64,000 nt of DNA from Micromonospora parva. Its GTDB lineage: Bacteria; Actinomycetota; Actinomycetes; Mycobacteriales; Micromonosporaceae. Every line of letters starts with the position of its first letter. Positions within the stretch are counted from its first letter, which is position 1. Of the stretch, positions 9,567 to 18,177 are shown piece by piece. The stretch lies in NCBI RefSeq assembly GCF_000718515.1, contig NZ_JNZS01000003.1, forward strand, positions 186,001 through 250,000, written 5' to 3'. Below the pieces are notes generated by a model. It was given only the letters and a program-made list of their open reading frames with translations. It was not told the DNA's origin and ran no database searches. The position numbers were made by a program, and so were the translations under genes.

Positions 9567-9886
9567 TCTCGGCAGCTGAGCCCGGACGCTTGGAGACGGT
9601 GCGGCCAAGGCAGGACGGGATCCCTTCCCGGCGGTGTTCGTCCGCCCGACGGCTGGACTTCTCGGATGGCTCCTGGCACCCACATCAAGCCCATCAGGGA
9701 TGGGTTACCACCGTTTACCGCGCCCATCTCGGACTCGTCGTGCCGCAGGACTGCGCGCCGCGAGTGGGCGACGAGACCCGACAGTGGCGCGAGGGCGAAA
9801 CCTTCGCCGCCGACTGCCGGGCGTGCGCAGCACCCCTGGGCATCACGCTCGATGCAGCGCGGTACGCGGTTGAGGCGTGCATCTGA
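9563..9886 (+). CDS. Hypothetical protein (doubtful)
   Basis: The frame begins with a TTG overlapping the DUF4240 stop. The first third looks like non-coding GC-rich translation, but the last 75 residues have high third-position GC and a plausible composition (two CRAC/EAC cysteines, LGITLDAARYAVEACI). No family was recognised, and the true start is unclear. Confidence 0.3.
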   Translation: MISAAEPGRLETVRPRQDGIPSRRCSSARRLDFSDGSWHPHQAHQGWVTTVYRAHLGLVVPQDCAPRVGDETRQWREGETFAADCRACAAPLGITLDAARYAVEACI

Positions 9887-9968
9887 TCATGGCCGAGGTG
9901 CGACCAGGGCGAGGCCGAAGCCGGGCACGGTCAGCAGGGGATTCTTTGCAGTCGCTAGGGTCGCCATC

Positions 9969-10310
9969 GTGAGCGATCATCACGACGGCACTTGGACGCT
10001 GCATCGGCGCGACGACGGCCGGGTACTCGCTGGTCTCGTGGTGACCGGTGGTGACTTTCCGTGGCTGAATGCTCGTGTCGATCCGAGGGAAGGGCTTGCG
10101 GAGGTCCGGACGCTCTTCGCCAAGGAGCTGCGGCTGCTCGATGGCGTTGATGAGGACGCGGAGTCCTGGGAGCGCGCATACGAGGCAGTTCGGAACACCG
10201 TGACGCTTCGGTACCCGGACGGCCAGGAGGTTCCTGAATTCCTACTTCACATCGATGGCAACGAGGCGTGGTGGCGGTGGAGCGACGAGCCGTTTCGCGA
10301 GGAGCAGTGA
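9969..10310 (+). CDS. Hypothetical protein, 113 aa
   Basis: Begins at GTG 9969 (SDHHDGTWTLHRRDDGRVLA). The sequence has a balanced composition and a tryptophan-rich beta-type pattern (GDFPWLNARVDP, then AWWRWSDEPFREEQ at the end). It resembles small actinobacterial uncharacterised proteins, with no motif I can name. The open frame upstream of 9969 is in a different compositional regime and is not included. Confidence 0.55.
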   Translation: MSDHHDGTWTLHRRDDGRVLAGLVVTGGDFPWLNARVDPREGLAEVRTLFAKELRLLDGVDEDAESWERAYEAVRNTVTLRYPDGQEVPEFLLHIDGNEAWWRWSDEPFREEQ

Positions 10311-10634
10311 TCTGCCACGATGGCTGGCTTCCCAGCGGCCGTCTCGAACAACGGCGTCACAAGCGGGCGCGGTGGCGGAGGTTTGCCGTGGGTGATCCGC
10401 CGGATGGCGGCGGGCGCGGCGCCGCGACTTCCGCGACCACTGCCAGAAATCAGACAGCCCACGGTACGCGCGCCGGCTATGGACTGTCCGGGGCGGAGCG
10501 TCGGCCGTAGACTGACCCGGTTGTCCGGCATCCACTGGTACCTTGGGCTAGTTTAGGAAATTTGCTCCGCCTCCAGCTGCCGCGTTCGGAGCCGGTCAGG
10601 ATCACTAGCATGCGATTGTCCTATAGAGGAATCG
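10311..10634. other. Leader region of the FxS RiPP operon
   Basis: About 320 bp without a gene. The last 90 bp are markedly AT-richer (CTAGTTTAGGAAATTTGC, then CCTATAGAGGA), as expected for a promoter and ribosome-binding region ahead of the precursor gene. No -35/-10 pair with proper spacing could be assigned. Confidence 0.5.
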
Positions 10635-10805
10635 ATGGAACCCACGGTCGATGATTATCTGTCTCACCAATTGGATGTGAGCAAGATCAGCCTCGCCGAA
10701 CTCCGGGAGGCGAGGCAGGGCGCGTTCGTGCACTGCCTGGAGCGGATTCTCGACGAGCTGGACCGACCGCAGGACCCCGTCGCTGGTTTCACCTCCGCGA
10801 TCTGA
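10635..10805 (+). CDS. fxsA: FxSxx-COOH RiPP precursor peptide
   Basis: A 56-residue ORF with AGAGGA 4 bp before ATG. The peptide starts MEPTVDDYLSHQLDVSKISL and ends DPVAGFTSAI, so it carries the diagnostic C-terminal F-x-S-x-x motif (Phe52, Ser54, two residues, stop). The N-terminal part is a helical leader (SLAELREARQGAF); Cys34 is the only cysteine. GTG of the radical SAM maturase follows after 8 bp. FxsA peptides are modified by FxsB enzymes, which form a strained three-residue cyclophane. Here the link would be between Phe52 and Ser54 (inferred). The gene is easily missed because of its length. Confidence 0.88.
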   Translation: MEPTVDDYLSHQLDVSKISLAELREARQGAFVHCLERILDELDRPQDPVAGFTSAI

Positions 10806-10813
10806 ACCCCGTC

Positions 10814-12040
10814 GTGGTCACCAGCGCGCCACCGTCACTTCCTCTGCCGTCTGAATGGCCTCTCGGCGAGTCACCGCTGGACATCACACCGGCCGGTTGG
10901 CGGCCCACCCCGTTCCACGACTTCGTCGTCAAGCTGCACAGTCGGTGCGACCTCGCCTGCGACTACTGCTACATGTACGAGCTGGCCGACCGTTCCTGGC
11001 GAGGCCGGACGGCCTTCATGCCCGACGAGGTCGTCGACCTGGCGACCCGGCGCATCGCCGAACACGCCCGCGACCACCGCCTGTCGACGATCCGGGTCAT
11101 CCTGCACGGCGGCGAGCCGCTGCTCGCCCCGCCCGCCACGTTGCAGCGGGTGGTCAGCACGCTGCGTGCGGCGCTGTCGTCCGGGACGGCGGCACAGTTC
11201 ACCGTGCAGACCAACGGCACCCGCCTGACCGAGCAACGCCTGCGCCTGCTGAGCGCCGCCGGCCTGCGGGTCGGGGTCAGCGTGGACGGTGGCCGGGTGG
11301 CCAACGACCGGCACCGCCGGCACCTCGGCGGCCGGAGCAGCTTCCCCGCCGTCGACCGCGCGCTGCGGCTGTTACGCGAGCAGCCCGACCTGTTCGCCGG
11401 CATACTCAGCGTCATCGACCTGCGCAACGATCCGGTTGAGACGTACGAGACGCTGCTGGCGTACCAGCCCCCGGCCCTGGACTTCCTGCTGCCGCACGGC
11501 AACTGGAGCGAGCCACCGCCGGGTCGTCCGCCCGACGCCAGCACCCGGTACGGAGAGTGGCTCGTCGCCGTCTTCGACCGGTGGTACGACGCGCCCCGGC
11601 GGGAGACCCGCCTCCGCCTCTTCGAAGAGATCGTCGTGGGCGTACTGGGCGGCCACAGCAGGTCGGAGCAGATCGGACTGAGCCCCGTCGGGGTGATCGT
11701 CATCGACGTCGACGGGTCGCTCGAACAGGTCGACACGCTGCGCTCCGCCTACGAGGGCGCCCCGGCCACCGGCCTCACCGTGGCCGATCACCCGTTGGAC
11801 GCCGCCCTGCGGCACCCGGCCGTCATCGCCCGACAGATCGGCGCGAAAGCACTCGCTCCGGCGTGTCTTGATTGTTCGGTTCATCCGGTCTGTGGTGGAG
11901 GGTACTATCCGCACCGATACCGTAAGGGCTCAGGATTCCGCAATCCCTCGGTCTACTGCGCCGACCTGCGATATCTGATCGACCACATCGCCGGCCGCGT
12001 ACAGGCCGATGTCGCCCGAGTGATGAGGCAACGCGCGTGA
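10814..12040 (+). CDS. fxsB: FxsB-type radical SAM/SPASM peptide maturase
   Basis: A 408-aa protein starting at GTG 10814. The radical SAM motif CDLACDYC (Cys45, Cys49, Cys52) binds the catalytic [4Fe-4S] cluster, followed by ILHGGEPLLAP (the GGEP SAM-binding motif). The C-terminal SPASM-type cysteines are in ACLDCSVHPVCGGGYYPHRY and VYCADL and would bind auxiliary clusters. FxsB proteins form cyclophanes on FxsA substrates through a radical on a side-chain carbon. Overlap with the next gene (GTGA at 12037) implies coupled translation. It follows the precursor in the same operon. Confidence 0.92.
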   Translation: MVTSAPPSLPLPSEWPLGESPLDITPAGWRPTPFHDFVVKLHSRCDLACDYCYMYELADRSWRGRTAFMPDEVVDLATRRIAEHARDHRLSTIRVILHGGEPLLAPPATLQRVVSTLRAALSSGTAAQFTVQTNGTRLTEQRLRLLSAAGLRVGVSVDGGRVANDRHRRHLGGRSSFPAVDRALRLLREQPDLFAGILSVIDLRNDPVETYETLLAYQPPALDFLLPHGNWSEPPPGRPPDASTRYGEWLVAVFDRWYDAPRRETRLRLFEEIVVGVLGGHSRSEQIGLSPVGVIVIDVDGSLEQVDTLRSAYEGAPATGLTVADHPLDAALRHPAVIARQIGAKALAPACLDCSVHPVCGGGYYPHRYRKGSGFRNPSVYCADLRYLIDHIAGRVQADVARVMRQRA

Positions 12041-13896
12041 CCGACGTGATCCGACTTCCCGCCCGGTCCTTCAGCCAGCTCGCCGCGGGCCACGGCGACG
12101 CCGAGACGATCGCCCGGCTCCGCCGCGGCCAGCTCAGCCGACGGCTGTTCCTGCTGCGGGCACTGCTGGACGCCGACTCGTCCCCGGCCACCGAGGCCTC
12201 GCTGGAGCTGCTCGTCCGCGCCCAGGCCCACCGGCCGGAGGCCGTCGACGAGGTACTGCTCGCTCCGCACGTCGGCTCCTGGCTGACGGTCACACTCCGG
12301 CGGCTGCGGGCCGGCCCCGCCACGGTGCCGCCCCGCAGTCGCCGCTCCGGCGCCACCGTCGCGGCCTCCCGCGACGTCAGTCGGCTGGGCGAGATCGCCG
12401 CGGCCGCGGCGGCCCGGGCCGGGCTGGACTTCACGATCGAGCTGTCCAGCACCGACGGCCAGGTCATGCTACCGACGTACGGACGCGCCGAGTCGGGAAC
12501 CGGCAGCGTCACCGTCACCGCCGAGGACGGCCGGCTGCGGATCGGCCCGGTCCTGGTACCCAGCGACCCGTCGGCGGACGCGCCCGGCTGGTCCGGTCTG
12601 CGCACGATCACGGCCCAGGCCGCCGGCCGCACGCTGCGGCTGATCGTCGACGACCTCGACCCCTGCCGCGACATCCACCAACTCCGGGCGGCGGGCCGGC
12701 TCTCCGACCCCGAGCTGGCCGGGTGGCAGGCGGCCCTCGACGAGGCGTGGCCGGTGCTCGTGCGGTCACATCCCGGCTACGCCGAGGGGATCGCCGCGGG
12801 ACTCACCACGATCGTCCCGCTGGTCGCCCCCGAGGAGAGTTACGGCGTCAACGCGACCGCCATGGAGTCGTTCGGCGCCGTGTCCCTGACCCCACCCACC
12901 GATCCACTCGCCCTGGCGGCGGCGCTGGTACACGAGTGGCAGCACGCCAAACTCGGGGCGCTGCTCGACCTGATCCCGCTGCACCACGCCGATTCGGAAC
13001 CCCGGCACTACGCGCCGTGGCGCGACGATCCCCGGCCGCTCGGCGGGCTGTTGCACGGTGTCTACGCCTTCTTCGGGGTCACCGACTTCTGGCGGGTGCA
13101 ACGGAGGGTCCAGCGAGACGCCGCCGCCCGGTTCGCCGACTTCGAATTCGCCCGCTGGCGCTCCATGGTCTGGCAGACCACCGAGCTGCTGCACGGGGTC
13201 CCGAACCTGACCGAGGAGGGCCGGCGGTTCCTCGCCACGCTGACCGAACGGCAGCGCCGCTGGCTCGCGGAACCCGTCTCCCCGGCTGCGGCCTCGCTGG
13301 CCCGGCAGGTCACCGCCGAACACCGGCTCGGCTGGCGCCTGCGCAACCGGGTGCCCGATCCGCACCGGGTGCGCCGGCTGGCGGACGACTGGCTGGCCGG
13401 GGCGGCGCCCTCACCCGGGCCGATCTCCGCCGTGCTGACCCACGACGTCGGCTGGACCTCGACCCACAACGTCCGATTCGACCTGGCCGGACTCCAGATG
13501 GCAGATCCGGAGGGCTTCGACCAGCTCTGCACCGACCCGGCGCAGGTGACCACGCAGATACCACAGGCGTCCGCCGGCGACATCGCGCAGATCCTCGGCG
13601 ACGACGCGACCGCCCGCGCCGCCTACCTCCGCCAGATCCTCGACCAGCCGGACGAGCCACGATCCTGGATCGGTCTGGCGATCCTCACCGAGCTGAGCGG
13701 CGACGGCGCGGACGGGGAGACCGCCGCGCTGCACCAGATGCCGGAACTCGTCGCCGCGTTGCACCGCGAGATCCGGCGTCGCGGCGCCGACGCACCGGAC
13801 CCGCTCCGGCTGACCCGCTGGCTGCGCCCCCTCGTGGCCGAGGCGCCCGAGGCGGTCAGCCCGGCGGCGGGCGCCCCGCTCGCCGCCCGGGCCTAG
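12037..13896 (+). CDS. HExxH-type peptide beta-hydroxylase (RiPP-associated)
   Basis: A 619-aa protein whose GTG start overlaps the maturase stop. The motif HEWQH (His299, Glu300, His303) sits in VHEWQHAKLGALLDLIPL, followed by WRDDPRPLGGLLHGVYAFFG. This pattern defines the HEXXH domain now annotated as aKG-HExxH-type peptide beta-hydroxylase, an iron/2-oxoglutarate enzyme, not a protease. The natural substrate would be FxsA before or after cyclophane formation (inferred). The N-terminal 240 residues lack a recognised fold. The gene ends 27 bp from the convergent TPR gene. Confidence 0.85.
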   Translation: MTDVIRLPARSFSQLAAGHGDAETIARLRRGQLSRRLFLLRALLDADSSPATEASLELLVRAQAHRPEAVDEVLLAPHVGSWLTVTLRRLRAGPATVPPRSRRSGATVAASRDVSRLGEIAAAAAARAGLDFTIELSSTDGQVMLPTYGRAESGTGSVTVTAEDGRLRIGPVLVPSDPSADAPGWSGLRTITAQAAGRTLRLIVDDLDPCRDIHQLRAAGRLSDPELAGWQAALDEAWPVLVRSHPGYAEGIAAGLTTIVPLVAPEESYGVNATAMESFGAVSLTPPTDPLALAAALVHEWQHAKLGALLDLIPLHHADSEPRHYAPWRDDPRPLGGLLHGVYAFFGVTDFWRVQRRVQRDAAARFADFEFARWRSMVWQTTELLHGVPNLTEEGRRFLATLTERQRRWLAEPVSPAAASLARQVTAEHRLGWRLRNRVPDPHRVRRLADDWLAGAAPSPGPISAVLTHDVGWTSTHNVRFDLAGLQMADPEGFDQLCTDPAQVTTQIPQASAGDIAQILGDDATARAAYLRQILDQPDEPRSWIGLAILTELSGDGADGETAALHQMPELVAALHREIRRRGADAPDPLRLTRWLRPLVAEAPEAVSPAAGAPLAARA

Positions 13897-13923
13897 CCGC
13901 CGTCCTCCCGGACCCGCCAGCGC

Positions 13924-16900
13924 TCACGTCGGAGGCGGGTCGATCGGGATCGACACCCGATGGCTGGCCAGCAGTTCGGCCGCGTCCGGGTGGTCCAGGC
14001 CAACGGTCCGCTCGTACCCGGCGATGGCCGCGTCGCGCAGCTCCCGGGCGGCCGGCCGGTCGCCGAGCGCCGCCAGCTCGATCGAGAGGTTCGCGGCGCA
14101 GATCAACGTCTCCGGGTGATTTTGGCCGTTCACCTGCCGGGCCGCAGCCAGGGTCTCCCGCAGTAGCGAAGCCGCTCCGGCATGGTCCCGGCTGGCAGCG
14201 AGATCGTTGGCGAGGTTGACCGTCGCACAGAGGGTGTACGGGTGCTCCATCCCGAGCCCGGCACGGAGTCCGGCGACCGCCCGCTCGTCGAGCCGGCGCC
14301 CTTCGGTGTAGTCCCCGAGTAGGCGGAACACGATCGCCAGGTTCGTCATGCAGACGTACGTGAAGGGGTGTTCGTCGCCCAGGACCCGCTGGTAGCCGGT
14401 CAGCGTCTCCTCGCCCAGCACCCGGGCCTCGGCCAGGGCCCGGGCCCGCGCCACCCGCTCCTGCTCGGTGCGGGGCAGGATGTTGAACAGCGTCATCGCC
14501 GCCGAGATCGTGTCGGCGTGGTTCTCCCGGAACCGGCGCAGGCACAGCGAGTACACCTCACGAGCCACCGTCAGCGCCTCGCTGTAGAGGCCGGTCTTGC
14601 GGAGCGTGACCGCGTGCAGCCGGGTCGCCCGCAGCACGTTCGAATGGTCCGGCCGCAGGCTCCCCCGGTGCAGCGGCAGCCACTGCCGCTGCAACCGCAG
14701 CGCCTCGTGGTAGCGGCCCAGCCCGTCCAGATCCCGGGAGAGCAGGGTGGCCGTGAACAGGGTGTACGGGTTCGTGTCGCCCAGCACCCGCCGATAGCGC
14801 GCCCAGTTGTCCTCGTCCGTGCGCCGCGCCCGCTCGAAGTCGCCGAGCAACCGGTAATCGACGGCGAGGTTGTTCGCACAGCGCAGGGTGTCCGGGGCGT
14901 CCTCACCGAACACCCTGCGGTGCGCCTCGAGCAGCCCCTCGTCCAGTTCGCGGGCCCGCTGCCACTCGCCGAACAGCCTCAGGTCCGCCCCGAAGCTGTT
15001 GGCCAGCGCCAACGTGTGTTCGTGGTCGGGCCCGAGCGTGTCGCGGGCGATCTCGTACGTCCGTTCGTTCAACCGCCTCGCCTCCTGCGGATTGCCGGTG
15101 GAGCGCAGCGCGTTGGCGAGGAACCGGGCGGTGATGATGGTCTGCTCGTTGGCCGCCCCCAGCTTCTCCAGCCACCGGCGGTACGCGATCGAGCCGAGCT
15201 CGCGGCTGCTCTCGTAGTCGCCGCTGACGTAGAGGTAGCGGATCTGGTCGAGCACCACCTTGCGGATGTCGTCGGACTCGCCGTCGATCGCCCCGGAGGC
15301 CAGCACGTGCGGGTTGAGTTCCGCGTGCCGGGGCCAGATCTCCTGGTCCTCCGTCGGATCACCGGGGTTCGCGGCGGCGAGGAGCTTCTGCACGGCGGTG
15401 CGGTAGGTCTCCCGGTCGGCCGGGGTGAGCCGGTCCCGCAGGGTCGCCTGCACCAGGCGGTGGATCTGGATGCTGTTGCGGGTCGCGTCCACCTTCGCCA
15501 GGCCGTACTTGCCGATGTCCCGCACCGCCCGGCGCAACTGGATGTCGTCCCGGACGGTGGCGTCGAGCAGGCTGGGCAGCCCGGCGTAGCGCCCCATCGG
15601 CAGCAGTCTGATCGAGATGGGCTCCGAACCGAGGAAGGCGCACAGCTCCAGCAACTGCAACGCGGCAGGGGTCTGCTCGGCCAGCTGGTCGAATGCCAGC
15701 CCCCAGGTGATCACCACCGGCGTCGAGTACGACGCGGGTGAACTCTCCCGCAGCAACAGGCCGACCCGTTTCTCCAACTGGCCGAGGTACTCGTCGATCG
15801 GGGTGCCGGTCGCCAGCATCCAGGCCGCCGCCTGCTCCAGGGCCAGCGGCAGGTCCCCCAGCTGCTCCGCCAGCCGGTCGGTGTCCTCGTCGTCCAGCTC
15901 CGGCAGCCGCCGCCGGATCAGCTCGATGCTCTCCTCCCGGGTGAAGACATCCACCTCGATGCTGTCCGCCACCCCGGCCCAGTTGTGGTTGCGGGAGGTG
16001 ATGAGCACATGCCCGCCGGGGTTGCTGAGAAACGGCATCAGGTCCTCGGCCCGGGTCGCGTTGTCGAAGACCAGCAGCCACCGGCCGTACGGCCGTCCGG
16101 TGCGCAATGCGTCGTACACGGTCTCCAGGGCCTGCGACACGTCGACGTCGTCGCTGACCAGATCGAGCTTGCGGGCCAGGGCGACGAGCGACTCCCGGAT
16201 CCGGGTCGGTTGTTCGGCCGGAACCCACCAGATCAGGTCGTAGTCGCTGGCGTACTTGTAGACGTACTCCACGGCGAGCTGGCTCTTGCCGACTCCGCCG
16301 AGGCCGTGCACGGTGTGCGGCAGCACCGCGGTGACGTTGTCGGTCAACCGCTGGCGCAGCACGTTGAGCAGTTCTTCCCGCCCGGTGAAGTCGGGGTTGC
16401 GGGGCGGCACGTTCCCGAACACCGCTGGCTGCTCCCCGACGCTGGAACGGCCCCGATCTCCTGGAGCGGTCTGTGCGGTCATGTCGTCCCCCTCTTCGGG
16501 TGTCGCCGCGATCGGTAGCCGCCGGTCGGTCCGCTGCGTTGGCGTGGCTGGCGGGCCGAGGGCGGCCGGAGCCAGCCGCCGCGCGAGTTCCGAGTACCGG
16601 CCTCCCAGGCTGCGCAGCACCGTGTAGGCCACCTCGGCGAACGGGCGGCCCAGTCGGGTCGCCAGCCGGTCCGAGACCTGTCCGGCGAGCAGCGCCGGAA
16701 AGTCCAGAGCCGCGCCCATGTGCTCGTTGACGTAGCGGGAAACGACGTCGAGGATCCGCAGCGCCTCACCGACCCGCAGTCCGGAGAGTAGTTCCTGCCG
16801 TACGCCGGGAAGGAACTCGTAGCGGGCCTGTTCGACCGGCGTGTCCTCGGCCCAGCTCGCCGCGTGGCGCAGCAGCCCGCTCAGGTAGACCTCGGCGAGG

Positions 16901-18177
16901 TCCTGCGGCTGTGAGCGTGGCAGCATGAGGCGCTGCACCAGGCGCATCACCGGCAGTGTCAGCGGTGCGGCGGCAAGGAACTCGGCGAGTTGACGGGCCT
17001 CGTCCGAGGCCATCGCCCGGAACCGGGCGACCCGCTGGGCCGGCGTCAGGTCCAGCGGCTCCGGCGACGGTGGCTCCCGCAGCGGGTCGACGAGCAGCGG
17101 ACGAGGGTCGGTGGTCAGCAGCGCGACCGCCGCGACCGGGCCGAGGGTGCGGCCACTGACCAGGGCGGCCCCGGCGGCGAACCATCGCGGTGCCAGTTCC
17201 AGCACCGGTATCGCGACCGCACCGCGCGGAAGGTGGTCCGGCACCTCGTCACGCAGGCGAGGGTGCAGCTGCGCCGCCGGTGCCGCAGGCCGGGTCGGCC
17301 GGACCAGCACGGGGTGCAGCGTCGGGCGGCAGCGGTGCCACAGCCGCTGGGGCAGCGGCTGGACCACGGCGACCGGACCGGAGCGGCCCCAGATCGCGAG
17401 CCACCGTCGCAGCTCGGGAGCGTCCCAGATGGCGCCGGTGCAGTCGCTCAACACCATCGTCAACTGCCGGCCCTCCGGGTCGACCAGCTCGCGCGGGTCC
17501 CGCGCGGTGCTGCCGCCGTCGGAGGTCAGGATCGGCCGGTGGCCCTTGGCATCCGGCCGCAGGTACCACACCTGGATGCGGCGGAACGTGTGCACCCGCA
17601 TCCGGTCGGCGAGGGTCCGGATCTCGGTCGCCGTCGCCTCCCAGACCACCATCGACGGGCTGCCGTCGACCAGCAGTACGAGATCCAGCCACGGCTCGGT
17701 GACCGGGGTGAGGCACGGTTGGAGCATCCGGGCCTCCGCCGACCGGCGGGCCGTCTCCGCCTCGTCGAGCCGCACGGCGTGCCGGGCGGGTACGGACCGG
17801 CGCAGCGGGGCCAGCGCCCGGGCGATCTCCCGGGCGTGCGGCAGGGCGGGCACCCCGGGAGTGCGTAGCGGCAGCGAGGACGGGTCGCGGGGCCCGTTGG
17901 CGGGCGGCGGCAGGTAGAGCTTGGCGGACGGCTCCGCCTCGGTCACCGCGGGCGCCTCCGGCCGGGTGGGCTGCCGGGCCGGGGAGGTGGACGGCGGCGA
18001 CGCCGGTGGCTCGGGTGGCGCCCCCGGCGGCGCGTCGCTCGCCGTCGCGGCTGGCCCGGCTCGGGGCGGCCCCGGCTGGCGGGGCAGGAAGCGGGCCAGC
18101 CAGATCGCCTCGGCGCACTCCTCGGCCGTCAGGGCTGAGGGAGCGCCGCCGAGGGCGGTGACCAGCCGATCGATCAT
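13924..18177 (-). CDS. FxSxx-COOH system vWA / NB-ARC / TPR protein
   Basis: A very large protein (1417 aa) with three parts. The N-terminal region has a Pro-rich linker and a von Willebrand A-like domain with MIDAS-type LVLLVDGSPSM near residue 165. A STAND-type NB-ARC ATPase has Walker A GLGGVGKSQLAVEY near residue 630 and LLVFDNA further on. The rest, about 960-1400, is repeated TPR units of kinesin-light-chain type (motifs such as LGDEHPFTY and LGMEHPYTL). It matches the family named FxSxx-COOH system tetratricopeptide repeat protein. The ATG overlaps the stop of the AAA+ gene (ATGA). STAND proteins oligomerise on sensing a ligand, so a sensor role is inferred. Confidence 0.88.
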   Translation of the reverse strand: MIDRLVTALGGAPSALTAEECAEAIWLARFLPRQPGPPRAGPAATASDAPPGAPPEPPASPPSTSPARQPTRPEAPAVTEAEPSAKLYLPPPANGPRDPSSLPLRTPGVPALPHAREIARALAPLRRSVPARHAVRLDEAETARRSAEARMLQPCLTPVTEPWLDLVLLVDGSPSMVVWEATATEIRTLADRMRVHTFRRIQVWYLRPDAKGHRPILTSDGGSTARDPRELVDPEGRQLTMVLSDCTGAIWDAPELRRWLAIWGRSGPVAVVQPLPQRLWHRCRPTLHPVLVRPTRPAAPAAQLHPRLRDEVPDHLPRGAVAIPVLELAPRWFAAGAALVSGRTLGPVAAVALLTTDPRPLLVDPLREPPSPEPLDLTPAQRVARFRAMASDEARQLAEFLAAAPLTLPVMRLVQRLMLPRSQPQDLAEVYLSGLLRHAASWAEDTPVEQARYEFLPGVRQELLSGLRVGEALRILDVVSRYVNEHMGAALDFPALLAGQVSDRLATRLGRPFAEVAYTVLRSLGGRYSELARRLAPAALGPPATPTQRTDRRLPIAATPEEGDDMTAQTAPGDRGRSSVGEQPAVFGNVPPRNPDFTGREELLNVLRQRLTDNVTAVLPHTVHGLGGVGKSQLAVEYVYKYASDYDLIWWVPAEQPTRIRESLVALARKLDLVSDDVDVSQALETVYDALRTGRPYGRWLLVFDNATRAEDLMPFLSNPGGHVLITSRNHNWAGVADSIEVDVFTREESIELIRRRLPELDDEDTDRLAEQLGDLPLALEQAAAWMLATGTPIDEYLGQLEKRVGLLLRESSPASYSTPVVITWGLAFDQLAEQTPAALQLLELCAFLGSEPISIRLLPMGRYAGLPSLLDATVRDDIQLRRAVRDIGKYGLAKVDATRNSIQIHRLVQATLRDRLTPADRETYRTAVQKLLAAANPGDPTEDQEIWPRHAELNPHVLASGAIDGESDDIRKVVLDQIRYLYVSGDYESSRELGSIAYRRWLEKLGAANEQTIITARFLANALRSTGNPQEARRLNERTYEIARDTLGPDHEHTLALANSFGADLRLFGEWQRARELDEGLLEAHRRVFGEDAPDTLRCANNLAVDYRLLGDFERARRTDEDNWARYRRVLGDTNPYTLFTATLLSRDLDGLGRYHEALRLQRQWLPLHRGSLRPDHSNVLRATRLHAVTLRKTGLYSEALTVAREVYSLCLRRFRENHADTISAAMTLFNILPRTEQERVARARALAEARVLGEETLTGYQRVLGDEHPFTYVCMTNLAIVFRLLGDYTEGRRLDERAVAGLRAGLGMEHPYTLCATVNLANDLAASRDHAGAASLLRETLAAARQVNGQNHPETLICAANLSIELAALGDRPAARELRDAAIAGYERTVGLDHPDAAELLASHRVSIPIDPPPT

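Noticed and set aside
12037..13896. Zinc metallopeptidase by its HExxH motif
   Set aside because: No signal peptide or third zinc ligand pattern; the family and the FxsB linkage favour the peptide hydroxylase assignment.
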